NCBI GenBank assembly: GCA_900618425.1 | Contig: UZAN01039979.1 | Coordinates: 35,106-99,105, forward strand | Direction: 5' to 3' | DNA length: 64,000 bases | From: Echinostoma caproni | Lineage: Eukaryota > Platyhelminthes > Trematoda > Plagiorchiida > Echinostomatidae | Shown: positions 28,701-41,861 of the stretch, piece after piece | How positions within the stretch are numbered: position 1 is the stretch's first letter | Layout of the letters: each line of letters starts with the position of its first letter | The notes under the pieces: generated by a model | What the model saw: the letters and a program-made list of their open reading frames with translations, nothing else | Database searches by the model: none | Told to the model about the DNA's origin: nothing | Program-made: the position numbers and the translations under genes

Positions 28701-31700
28701 GTAAGCAATGGCTCAAGCGTTGATCGCCCATGATCCGTTGGTATCAACGTAGCATAACCCGATATAACTTTCCGGGGGAAGGGGATGATCACACACACAG
28801 ACGCGCATGCGTACTAGTAAGGTAAACAATCAAAAATTGTCATGCAGATTAGTGTGTGTGGTCAAGTCTCACGATCGTCACCCCCACGCTTCCACTAGGA
28901 GTTCACAAGTCTATGCTGCATGGTGGCTTTATATGTGCATGAGCCTGCAAATCCGATGAGATCAAGAAGGCAGCTTGAAATGATTGGAATTGTGAAAAGT
29001 TCAGTAGCCTCGGTGGGATTTGAACCCACACATGAACGCCGCCCACGCTGTTGTACAGCGCACGCTCTACCAGCTGAGCCACGAGGCCGATAGCACTGAT
29101 GTTTATACATCGGTGTGGCCTCGTATTTCGTCTGGTAGAACGAGAGCTATACAAAAGCATAGACAGCGTCCATATATGTGAGTTCGAATCTCTCCGGGGC
29201 TACTGAACATTTCACAATTCCACAACAAGAATTCAAACTGCCAAACAACCATTTGAACAACATGAAATGATATTTGGACAACTTGAATTGCAAAAAGTAT
29301 AGAATGGTTGAACAAAATTAAATTCTTATCGTCGCAACTGTTTTATGGTAGTTGGATTGAGTGTTTTTGAAGTACACGAAGTTTCAAGGAGTGAAGACGG
29401 CCCGTGGTGAATGCATCAGCTAACGTCCACAGACGCATGACATCGTGCCGCATCTGTCGTTTTGGTGATGGGAAAACGACATGTATGATCTTGGTCACCT
29501 ATAGAGAATTGTAATGAATCAATCAAACTGAGAGTTGGCAACCAGAGCACTTATAACTACTATTTCAGCTGCATTGCGTAGGCAGATCCAACATATTCGA
29601 AAATCAATCAGCCGATCAATGAGATCGCCATGCACATGTACGTATGCGTTTCCTCAATAATGAAATATGATGCTCAAAGAACGACTTTGCCCATCAATGT
29701 TGTTTATTGTTCGGGCTTTTGATTTTGAGGATCCAGTTACTGAGGTACAACTCAATGCATATTCTGGGATTATGATTGGGTTAAGAAAAGCGGTTCTAGA
29801 GGAGGGAGAAAGAAATCACATCCGCGTTCATGCATTCAGTGCATTCACGCGATCCGCAGCTAGTTTTATTTTATCCCTATGCTGTTGTTCTCGTATTCTG
29901 TTCTTTCAACCCATGTTTTTGGCGTTATACCTTTAATTTTGGTATTTATAAATCTATATAATAGTAGAAATAAATTATAACCTAAGCAAATTAGATAGTG
30001 AAATACCCTATGTATGTACATAAGTGAGAGAAGTCTTTCTGTGAATATGTTTGATCTGGTGCAGTCATATGTGTACGTTCCCGTTACCGATGCCGAAAAA
30101 TATGTTGATAGCTCGATTGTCTATATGGCCAGGTCTCTAAGGTAAAGCGGTGAAGGGATCAGTAAATAGTTTATGACCCAAAGGAATAACAACCAATATT
30201 GACTATTGGACATTATAACAATTCAGTCAGTTACTTGGTTTCATTGCACGAAGTCATGGAATACAGCAGGAATTGTACCTGAATAACGATCATAACCCTC
30301 GAGTTCCACTTTTTAAACTCTAATTTTACTTAATTCCAAAATTAATTATGAGGCATTTCATCTACTCTCACATTTTTATTCAGCGAACTTAGTGTTCTGG
30401 TGGAACCACGAGAGACGGGTCAAGTCGAGATGTTAGTCTCCTATGTTGTAGGCAGGTGCGGATGGAAACCGGCTTACGACATACGCATCTTCAACAGTGA
30501 TGGAACAATGAAGGTGAGTTGCCTTTTTTATATATCTGCCATATGTATTCGTTTTCACTTAGTTTTTGCATTTGTATAACTCGGGGTTTGAATACTTGTC
30601 TGAAGAGTAATGGTAATAAATGGGTCAACTATATGAGCTTCTAACCAAAAATAATTCTACTTTGGAGATCGTTGGCACTTAATTCAATCGAAGTCACATC
30701 CTGCAGTGAGAATTTTTCATGAAAGTTTGCGTTAGACACATAGAGAGGCATTTTCACGCATAATACACAATAAATTGTTTTTCTGCAACCTTCGGACAAC
30801 TCTAGATTTTTGTATCCTGAAAAGTTCAATGGGAATCGCAAAACAATAAGGCTGTTGGAGCCGCTTTACAGTTGCTTCATAACGAGAGTTCTCAACATCT
30901 GCAATCACTGCGCACTTTAAACAAAGGTAACGGTTCGATGACATTTCATGAGCCATGTGGTTAGCGGAGGATTTGGTTTGGTCATATAGTGAATTTCGTC
31001 GTGTACAGGGCTCAAGAAGCGTGAAATGAAAAGCTAAGAAGCATTAGGTAGCCATTTCAATCTGGTTGGGTTTCACCAACAGCGCAAATACATCGAACGA
31101 ACTGAAACTGTAACCCGAGACTTCACAATCAGAAAGCAAAAGTGCTACTCTCCCGGCCACCAGGTAGCTGACTAGTTCGATTGTGAATGGAATCCCATGG
31201 TAGGTCTACTGTTCTTGCAAGCTCTTTTTGGGCTCCCAAAGGGAGTATAGTAAATTGTAATTGCCTCGGTCATCGATAGAATTCGAACGCCCATTGGACT
31301 TTGATTGACCTTATGTAGGGCACGAAGTGTAAACTGACTGTAATCGAACTTATTCAAGTGATTGGTCATCCTCATTACAAGGGTCATAGTTACTCAGTTA
31401 TTCAGGAGGGTAATACTCTATAATGTGGTAATGGGATTTCTCATAGATATATCCACCAATCTCATATCCTGATAGCAATCAAATTTATATAGGAATCTGT
31501 TGTGTCCAACAGCTGTCTTTCCTTTGGAAAAAGAGAACCGGTTTGGGGATAAATAGATTACAAGGTTCAAACCTGAATTATGTGGATCTGATGAAGAACT
31601 GAATTTGATTTCTCAATATTTTCGCGTCTGTCTCCCCTGGTTGATTTAAATAAGTGGACCGGATTTTAATTCACCATTTCGTAATATAGTAAAGATGGAT

Positions 31701-34700
31701 AGGTCGTTCTCCTTGTAATGACTGAATACATGGGATAGTTATTTTCGCGGGTGAAAGTTTTAACTCGGTTTTGATGAATCATAACTGTATAGCTCCAATG
31801 GATGCTCGATGGGTGACTTTCTTCGTCTGGTGTGGAGGAGTAAAATCAGCTAATGTGTGAATTGTCTCATTCGTGTTTTCTTCCGGTGAATGACCTTACG
31901 AATTGAACAATCCGGATTTCGGTCATCCGGCAAATGAAAAACAGCAAGTAACCTTGAAGGGGACGACGAACACGTGAATATTTGGGACCGGTCAAGAGAG
32001 AGTAGCATGTTGTTAATGGTTTGGGTTAGCAACTGGGGTGAGTTACTAGCCAAATGCTGGTCAGTTATAAACTGTTTTTGTAGTCTGCATAAACAATCTG
32101 ATAGTTACTGCCTAAGAGATGTGTAGTTTTTTCCCAACCAAGTACTACGATAAAGACCAACCATCGAATAAACAGACGAATGGAGTGTTTGTGTAAACTG
32201 ACTGATCCAAGTTCTATCGGAATGGGTGTAACTGGAGAGGTTCAGATTCTAGTTTAGTAGTGCATGTTCTAGCTTAAGTCCAGCGAATCACTCCAAGTCG
32301 CATTACCGGAAGAATAACTTTGATTAGAATGATGTGATAATTTGTTGGATTTGGAGACAATTTATAGTGCCAAGCGGTGGATCATTCTAGAGGCATCGCT
32401 ATCCGGAGTCTAATGGGTGAGAAAATGTGGAAACATTGACATTCATTTATTTCCGTCGAAAAATTCACCATTTAAAATTTCTCGTGAACCTACCCTTCCG
32501 TAAATATATGGTTTCAGTTTACGGCAAATGAGCAGTAAAGTGGTTCCATTCTTCCTCGTTTTGGTTGGACAAGATGAGGTTAACTTTGTAAAATTTGTTG
32601 AGAAAATTCTACCGGAATGCCATAGAATTGAAAGGAGAAACCTACTGTATTATTTGATTATGTATTACAGATCGTCTACTATGGTATGGTTCAACAAGCT
32701 ACCGGCGAGGAGTGGGAAACACGTTCAATGACGTTGTCTACAACCTTGCCGGGCACGGGAGGCATGGTACCGACACTCGGCTTACAACGTGTTTGCTTCA
32801 AAAAAGAGTAAGTTTACGCTCATTATTGCAGTTTGTGAAAAATATTCATAAATATTTACGATCAGTACGAGTTATTGGTGCTTGTTTGGATTCATTACCA
32901 GAGTCCGTGTCGGGTTATGATGTTTATCTTGTTCGATGAAACGCTTTTCCCCTTGAAAGGGTATTGTTCACTGTAGTTCTTCATTTTTTTTTCTCCTTAA
33001 AGTCATTCCCCAGCTCCAGCTCAGCGGAACACTATCGGCCCAGGCCAACCCCCACCGGTACCCTATCCCTCATCAAATGGCATGAGTCGCGGACAGCGGA
33101 ATGCGGCCAAAATAAGTGGATTCTCTAAATCGGCTCGACAAACGACCACAAGTTTCCACGAAGCCGAACGTCTGTTAGTGGACATGGATGTGAGTTTTTC
33201 GTGCTAACATAGTAATGTTTTGTAAACCATCCACACCAGAGTGATCACTCGCAAAAATCTATTCTATTGGTGGATCGCATTGCACTCTGATTCTTGTCAT
33301 AAAATGAGCAGTATATCCAGCGCATTATCATCGTTGTTAACAAGTTTCTGAGTTTGTTGTTCGTTTTTCTTATTTATCAAATTGAAGTAGGGATAATAAT
33401 TAACTCATCTTTATCCCGAATTTCTATAGGAATTACTCACAAGCTCGTGCTTCTCGAATCCTCATGGAATATTTGCACAAATAAACCGTTTCTGGGCAAG
33501 AAAATGATAAAACGTCACACATGGTTTTGGGTAGGATATAACACCTAGAGGTAGTCTTCAACCACCTTCCGTCTTTATTTGTGCAGGAATCGGAGATGTG
33601 CCAGGGTTTCATCAAGTCTCCGCTTGAAAGATCCAACAGTTGGCGCACAAACGACATGAAATGGAAGGGTATTCCGAGTATTGCACACTGATTACAAAGA
33701 TTGATATCGACATTCCAGTAGACACTTTGGAACCAGTAACTTGAAACAACGTCCCTCAAGGTTTATGCTGGGCGACAACGTGGGCAGTGGCCAACGTGGA
33801 TGGTTTGGGTTCTGCAGTATTTGATAAGCCAAAATACTTTATCGAATTCCGCGGAACTGAGCAGCATATAGTTCCAATGCTCATAATCTCTCCTCGTAAG
33901 CGAGGCATTTTGATCTCTTGACCACCTTGGTGGACGCTCCAGCATCTTCCAATCACTTCGCAATCATGAACTCCAAACGTGTATGGTATACTGTGTGTAG
34001 GGTCAAATGTACACTAACAGTAAATAATACTGACTGAATTCGACCAAAGAATCGCCTAAGCAAGCGCACAGCAGTGGACGAAGTCCTGGTGCAATTACTC
34101 AAGCAGCTTAAGTCGTCTTATAAAAAGTCCTTTCCCCTTGAGTTATTTGGCAGCTAATGATTTCCGACGAAATGCGACAATTTAATCCTGTGTCGTAGGG
34201 ATAAGACTGCATTTAAAAACATTGAATTCAATATCGTTCTCTGGAGAGCCGTACCAAGCTGCATTCATTGTTTCTTGAAGTGATAGTGAAACATCGGATT
34301 CTGTTACTATTACTGTTACTATATTCTAGATTTTGGCATTGTCTAAAAAGTTTAATGTTTTTTGGCTCTAGGCTTTTCGGTAGATCATTTATGAATGCGA
34401 GGAAAAGTCATCGAACAAGTACAGACCCTTGTGGAACGTTGATAGAACTGGATAGGAAACCAGAAACACGAATTGATATGATCCGTTGTCGAAGGAATGC
34501 TATAATCGAATCAAACACGAAATCTCGAATACCGTAATTGTTGTTTGGTGGTTTACCCTATCAAATACTTTTGAGAGGTTCAGATAAATTGCATCCAACT
34601 CATCTCCTCCGTCAACTGTTCTGGTCCATTCATCTCGGACAAGAAGCAAGTTGATGGGACAGGATCGCTTTTGTTTGAACCTATGTTGAGCTATCGAAAG

Positions 34701-37700
34701 AATGTATTTTTTGAAGTGCGCCGTCAGAGAATTTGTCACATTTGACTCCATAACTTTCGATAATGCTGTTACATATCGGTAGATAGTGGGGTCACTACGA
34801 TAACCACCTTTGTATATGGGTGAAAGACTTCCTTGTTTCCACGATTGCCGGACTGTTATTTGGTCAAACATCCGTTGGAATAGACTGGCTGGTAGTTCAG
34901 ATGTGAGCAGCCAAAAAGTTAAGGGATTCTGCACCTGGGGTTGCGTGATTATCGCAAAGCCATTAGTCTTCCTTTAATATTTTCAGCAGTAAATGTAACA
35001 TTGGTCAGCGACGGATATGGAAGGTGATGCAACCGGCGAGGGAACTGTAGACCCGCAACATTCGGTGCAACAAAACCTTTGGAATAATGAGGTTTTAGCA
35101 TTTGAGCTGTTTACGGTGGAGTGGCTGCAACTCTCCCAGCGCAGCTTAGTGCCGGTATACCAAACTTAACTTTCCGAATTTATTTAACATGCTTATAAAA
35201 ACAACTTAGGTTTAGAGTTGCTAGTACCTCCTGGCACATCGACTTATCCTCGCGAATCAGCCTGGTGCAGTGGTTCCCCAGCCTACGATGATTATTCCAA
35301 GTAACGGCAACCGAAAGACGTTCACAATCTCGCAATGATAGTTCCTTCAAACATATCCATTTTCTCGTGCGAATTTGAATGGGTGAATTTCGGACGCTAG
35401 ATTGTGTGATTACTCTAATCTTAGTGACCGACGTTATTAGCTGTGCAAACCTTTCGATAAGGTTTTTCCAGGAGACCAAAGGATTGGGTTCTTCGTCATG
35501 GGAAACCTACCGAGTAGAGAGCACCAAGTTTTGCAATCTATGGATCTGTACATGTTGTTTGGAGAACTTCTTTGGATATAATAAAAACCAATATATTTGA
35601 ACGCATGGTTGCTGAGACCTAGGGAGGGTGGAATCACATTGATAGATTCTACCATCAGCCCTTCGTTTTTCAACACTAAATCCAGTATTGATGTTGACTA
35701 CATGCTTCCAAACCTGTTAGACTCCTTCATATGGCTGTACAATGGATGAAAGTAAACCAACCGTTTGAACTGATGTTCGATGGAGCAGATGAAATCACCC
35801 ATTAAAAGAACATGAATAAATCTTTGTATAGGAGTGTGTGATATAGCTTGCAATAGAGTTCCGTTGGCTGTCCCCGAGGATGAGGGGGACGATAGACTAC
35901 ACCAATCAAGCATTTATTCTATTTGGACAGTCACAACTTACACCAAAGTGTGTCAAGAGCCGAAACCGCAGCACTGAGTACCCCGCACTGAAGTTCATCG
36001 CAAACATAAAGTGAAACACCACCGGCAAGTCTGGGAAGGTCGCATCCTCGTAGAGACATATTTGATAAAGAGAGTTCGTGATCAATATTTGCAACTGAAA
36101 GCCACTTTTCGGTTATAGCAATGATATCCCATTGACCAACTCAAAATGAGATGTTCAACTCTGCCACGCGTATCTTGTGATTTAATGCGGAACAGAAGAG
36201 TAAGCCAGCTTTTCTGCGACAGCACTTTTTCCCTTGCAACTCTTGTGCACTCAGTTGCAGGATGACACTTGGCTCAACGATGACAAATACCACATATACA
36301 AAATCACCTTCTTCAAGAACTCGTCTCTATTTATATCACAATCCAAAGCCGTTATGTAGCATAATCAGGTGTTGACACAAGGCACGATGTGCATGTTCAC
36401 TCAAACACCACTGGGCCATTCAACACATCTTCAACTGCACGCCTATAGCACGCTTTTGACGATATCCACGCCCAACATCTAATTATTGTAAAACAATGAA
36501 AAGAAAGGCTTTTACTTGTTGTCAGGCCTTTTGTCTGTGCACCACTGATAAGAGGGAGTCTTTGTCTCGTTTTATTATTTTACAGAATGCTGTTGATCCG
36601 TGCACTCTTGAAGGAACACCTTTTTGTGCAATGACAGTGTCTCATTTCCCGGTCCTTTGGGTAACTTGACTCGGTTAGAAGGTAGAGTAACCACAACTGA
36701 AGCTTATGAGGGAGTTTTCACGGGTAACGTTATATTTATTATTTAAAGGATCATCCATAAATCTCAACACTACATCCTTGGCAAATATGCTTCCATTCCG
36801 TGAATGGAGGAATTTGCCCGTACTTACGGGCTCTTTTACTATATAATACGCTCTTACCTTCTCAACCAAGATCTAAAACTTGACTTTAAGCTTATCCGAA
36901 TCATTTGGTGTATAAATGATCAAACTTGAATGAGTCTGCAATGGCAACAGCTGTTTGGTAATGTCTGCAGTTGACCCGGATTCATCAAAGATTTCTCGTA
37001 CATACCCAGATTGATCGATATCCTTTCATCTGTATGAATGGAACTTTTCATCACAGCGCAAGTGGCTTCATCTCTGGGCAAACTGTTCGCGACTGGTTGT
37101 GTTGCTGTAAAAATGTATGCTAAAAGACCATCGAAGATGAACTCAACCGACTGAGCCTTGCCGTAAGACCCAAGAGCAAGCTGTAAACTGACGAACTCCT
37201 TCCGTTCTCTTGGTGCCTTCCGTAGCTCCTTAAGTCCCAAGTAACGCTGAATGGTTTTACTAATACAGTTATCCATAAACAACGTCAGGGCATCCCATGC
37301 ACAGTCAAACCTCTCGGTATATTTCCCTTTCAGTCCGGAACACGTTCAATCTTGAAATCTGGCGGCGACACGTATTATTATCACTGAATGAATCAGTGAC
37401 CATGGTTTATTTGCATTAAGGTTAACGTTTATTGAACTAAGGCATTGTATCATCAATATTACCGGCATATTCAGCCTCTCCGAAATCGGTATATGTTTTC
37501 GTGATCGTCAGTTGCATAGATTATGCTGAAGTAGGCTTCTAGATTGACATCTTTGCCGAACTGTCTGTGCACGCTCCGTGTGAGCTCAATGAGCTGAACA
37601 AAGGAACTCATTGGTTACAGTTGGTTGCATAGTAAAAGGGTACATTCCATCACAACTGATCACTGTTCGATTGCAAGGCGCGTGTGGTCATTCAAAGACA

Positions 37701-40700
37701 AATAAAATGGGGCTCGACACCACTCCCCTTGTTGTTTTCGTAGTAAAAACTCCCTATGGTCCATGATACTCAATTTTATATGTGAAAATATTCCTGATGG
37801 AGTAGTCATAAGAAGACCAAATAGCCAACAAGCTCGTTTTCGGTGCCACACCAACCGGCTAAATACAGCACAATTTATAATAGATTAAACAGGCGTTGAG
37901 AGGAGACACATCTGCGAAAGAAATCAGAGTTTAAAAAGAGATATGGAATTGTGATTGTTGATTGTTTGTGAATATGTATATCTGTGTGTAAGCGGGGAAA
38001 GTGGAAGGCAAGGTGATTGTGAATGGGTGAGTAAGTGAATGAGTGAGAGTTTATGAACGGAAGTTACGTCACTCAATTTTCACAATATTTGATGACTATC
38101 TAGAACTGCTCTGAAAGAAAAATCTATTAAACGTAGAAAGGTTGTCGTGTCTCGATCGCGTATGAAAAATTAGGCAGAGTTCAGGCCTAGTCCCTTCGAT
38201 GTTCTAGGAGTATATCTGAACCCCCTTCGATTTTATCTATCTTTTTCATTTCTTGATGCGTTGCAAAACCTAGTTCTGTTCGCTTTCCTCGTTTATATGA
38301 CATTCTCGCTTTACGTTATCTGGATTTTGCTCATTGGATGATTGTGTCATGGTAGAGGATGAAGGTTTAATTGATACACGTTTTACGGTTTATTTAGGGT
38401 TTGAACGCACACAGCATCCTTCGGGACTGCTGCGTTGATTTAAGTACTGGTCCTACATGTTTCTCCTCTCTCGCAACAGGTGTTAGGCACTGCTGGTTAG
38501 TTTATTTTTTCCATTTGTTTCTGCAAGAGATCTTCAGAAATATAATTAATGTCCGTTCACCACTGTGATAAAATAATCCGATCATCCAAAAAAGGTTGGA
38601 TACAGACCTCAAGATTCTTGTTTTGTAAATTGAAACGATCACGAGCTCCATTGAGTAAAACCTCCGTGGCACAGTCGCGCAATTGTCCTCCCTTGATGTG
38701 TAGTGTAAGTTGTGAATATTCCTAACTGTGGCCCATTAATTAGGGAACAGCTTATTATCTGACGGAGTTAGACTAGTAGGTCAGGGCTCGCTAGATTTTC
38801 CCAACTGCTGACTGAAAACTGTAGGTGACATGGTTTAACTACCACTCTTGATGACGTCTTACATATTACTTTCTGTTTTTTTATGGGTGCTGTTTCATCT
38901 TGTATCTAAACTCTTTATACGCGATCCGGATAGACTGTGATACAGTAAAAAACTACGCTAGCACCTATGGCTGACCTTCAATTTAGAACGCTTTGTTTCG
39001 GTTAGCCTGTTAAATTGATAGGTATAGTTTGTGGTATTGAATGTGGATTTTATTCATTTCGATATTTTGCTATTCATTTGTCGCTTGCATTTTGATTGTG
39101 ATGGTAATAACTAAAGAACACCACAGAACAGCTATTTTGTCCCTGTTGAGACTGATCAGCAGTGTTTACCATTTGGCGCGAAGCATGAGCCGGCAACCGA
39201 CTCTCATAAGACACGCAACCTGTACGCATTGCTGAAGATTTACAATTAGGACAAAGCAGTTGTCATCCCAAAGCTTGACGGGAAATTTCGTTCAAAATCC
39301 GAACTTAATTCGAAAATGAAATAAACTCCTCCAAATTAAGTAAACCATTGAGTTCTCTGTGGCTTTAATTGAACCTGTTGTTTAGCAACGTGATACTCCC
39401 ACACCTTGCGCTACTTTGCAAAGAGGCAGCAGTTTTGAGACCGCACAATCAAGTAACATTCGCAGCACAAGCGCCGGAGCTCGAGGAGTCACGCGTCGTA
39501 CTTTAGGTACCAGCATACTGTTTCATGGTTCTCCTCCAGCTGCTCAAACCGCTTATGGTGCGGGGTCGATTCGATCACTACCACCGCCCGCCGGTGGAGT
39601 AATTTCGACCACCGGGGCCCAATCACTACCGACGTCAGTGGTCCCATCACCAACGCCACAACCACCGCAATCAAGCAGTATAGCAGCAGTCAATCTGGAT
39701 GTACCACGTCCACCTAATCTTATTCGTTGTGATCACGAGCCCGTTCGAGTGACTGTGGGATTATTGGATTTACAGCCGCGTTACGAATACGTGACCGCCC
39801 CCAAACGCTCGCTACATGCATACCTGAAAGCAACGGCCGTGAATAGGAGTGATTTTTACATTCTGGCCGGCCAAACCAACATTTATGCGGATAACACGTT
39901 CATTGGCAAGGTACGTCACAATTGTTTTTGTATCCTCCCAGGTTTGTGGGATTCTTTTTTATCATATCGAGTTCCGTAGAGGAATTTTCAATAACTTACC
40001 CTTCACAAGTGTACAATTATACTTCAGGAACTATGTACCTACTTCAAAAGTGATTGTAACACGACTCAGAAGTGTCCGTTGTGAGCAATAGATCATCTTA
40101 TCGAATTTAATAGTCGAAAAAGTTTGATGCATTTCCAAAAATGGACATTTTCAGAAGTCGCTTTTAAACCTTTGTGCTTTCTAGCAAAATCCGGGCTATA
40201 TCGAGCTCGGACTCTCTATTTGATCCCATAATACAATGGAAATTCTAATATTATGCTGTAAGAAATAATAGAAAAAACAATAACAACAGTAGGACCCCCC
40301 GAATTTCACTGTCCCTGATATCGTTATCGTCTACGGTGATCGTTGACCGATGGTAACACTACCAAGTTATCACTCCTGTTGACCTGTGTTCGAATAACAC
40401 CACCACAGCCTAACTTTGATTGGCCACTTCCGCTTTCATGAAAATTGTATCATTGTATATTCAATAGAAGAAAATAAAATCGAAGACAGTTTAACATATG
40501 TATCCCCTTACCTTGTGTAACCGAGCGTTAAAGTATTGTCAACCGACTTTGTATGTCATGTAAAAGATTAGTTATATGTTTATATTCCGACCGTTTTACC
40601 ACCTTTTTTACTTGCCTGGAGTTGTCTTGTATTATTTTTTAAATTTGAATCTCTCATAACCACGGTTCCAGTTGTGGCTTAGGATTTAAATGCAGAAATT

Positions 40701-41811
40701 TTTTATTATCCTGTACGGAATACGAATTCCTAATGACGGTTATGGATTATCAAAAAACAGGACTGTTCAATCCACTGTTTTAGTTTCCTTTATGGTACTC
40801 GCCACGGTTGTGAATACCAGATTCGCACCCTGTTTTAATATCTGCACTCTATGCGCATGGTGTTTCAGCAAGACAGTAGGATCTTAGTAAATTGTAAGCA
40901 TTTGCCTTTACCAGCAGACAAGAAACCAACGCCCGAGGTGCTCTTCCATTTATTAACTCATACAACATTTCGATATATTTACACTCACAATCAAAATGGC
41001 TGCGTAAAAAAGAGAAAACTAAGCCCAGTATGCAGTCCGTAAACTATATGCGGAGTGAATGAGATGCCGTCAGATATGGCTGTTATTGATATATGTCTAA
41101 GTAGTTCAACTTTTGAAACGTATGAGAATTTGAGTAGCACGGAAAACGTCGATAAAACTTACTGTTCATCGGTCAGGGCAGCTGTTTTTCACAGCACTTA
41201 AACCGATATTATTAAATGGTCAGCTTACGTCACATTTAACTCATAGTTACTCATGAGACGTGGCATGGAAGGAAATGAAGTTGATCATACTATGGACATC
41301 CTTAAAACACAAGCCTCATTTCATTTAATCAACCATGTACTCTGGGGGCACCATACCCGAGCTTAGTGCTTGTTCGAGGTTTTCAGTGGCGCATGTTCGC
41401 CGTCTCTTCTGGAATTTCAGCCCTTGACGCATCGCATGAATTGTGTCGGCTACCGTTGTGCCAATCAACTCACATTCGAGATGAATGCAATAGCCAATTC
41501 ATGTTCTGACTTCAGCAATACTGAATGTGTACATTTTGGCGCCACAGAAACAAATAAATACGTGTTGCTTTCTGTTGACTCCGTTTGAGTATCCCCCAAA
41601 CAATAAAGTCATCCCAGATGTCTCACAACATTCCCCAAATCGGACCCCGGGATTGCATTTAGAAATTACTTTACTTAGCTTACTGCTACATATTTCAGTA
41701 CACAAACAATGAAGGAACAAATTCCTTTTGTTCCACCACTATCAACAAAACAAAGATTAATCACCCACATCTAACAAATCTATCCAATAATTAAATTTAT
41801 TTATTTATTTA

Positions 41812-41861
<50 letters not shown>

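Larger units (their letters stand above)
17778..30383. other. Largest intron (12.6 kb) with SINE-like insertions
   Basis: AT-rich DNA without recognised exons. It contains a (TA)n tract at about 18041-18059, a SINE-like copy at about 22988-23165, a short (TC)n run near 24530 and a head-to-head tRNA-like pair at 28981-29225. Many short open frames are present, but none has recognisable protein character. Confidence 0.6.
33190..39385. other. Intron (6.2 kb) filled with antisense mobile-element remnants
   Basis: It contains an antisense CR1-like element (about 33545-36260), then an antisense coding remnant of unknown type (about 36600-37860). The rest (37870-39385) is AT-rich with a short (GAGT)-like run near 38025-38050 and nothing else recognised. 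Confidence 0.65.

Noticed and set aside
29007..29087. A functional tRNA-Cys (anticodon ACA) gene
   Set aside because: A and B boxes are perfect, but spacing before the anticodon stem and the long variable region are abnormal, and a diverged copy with the same 3' tail lies next to it, which fits a SINE better.
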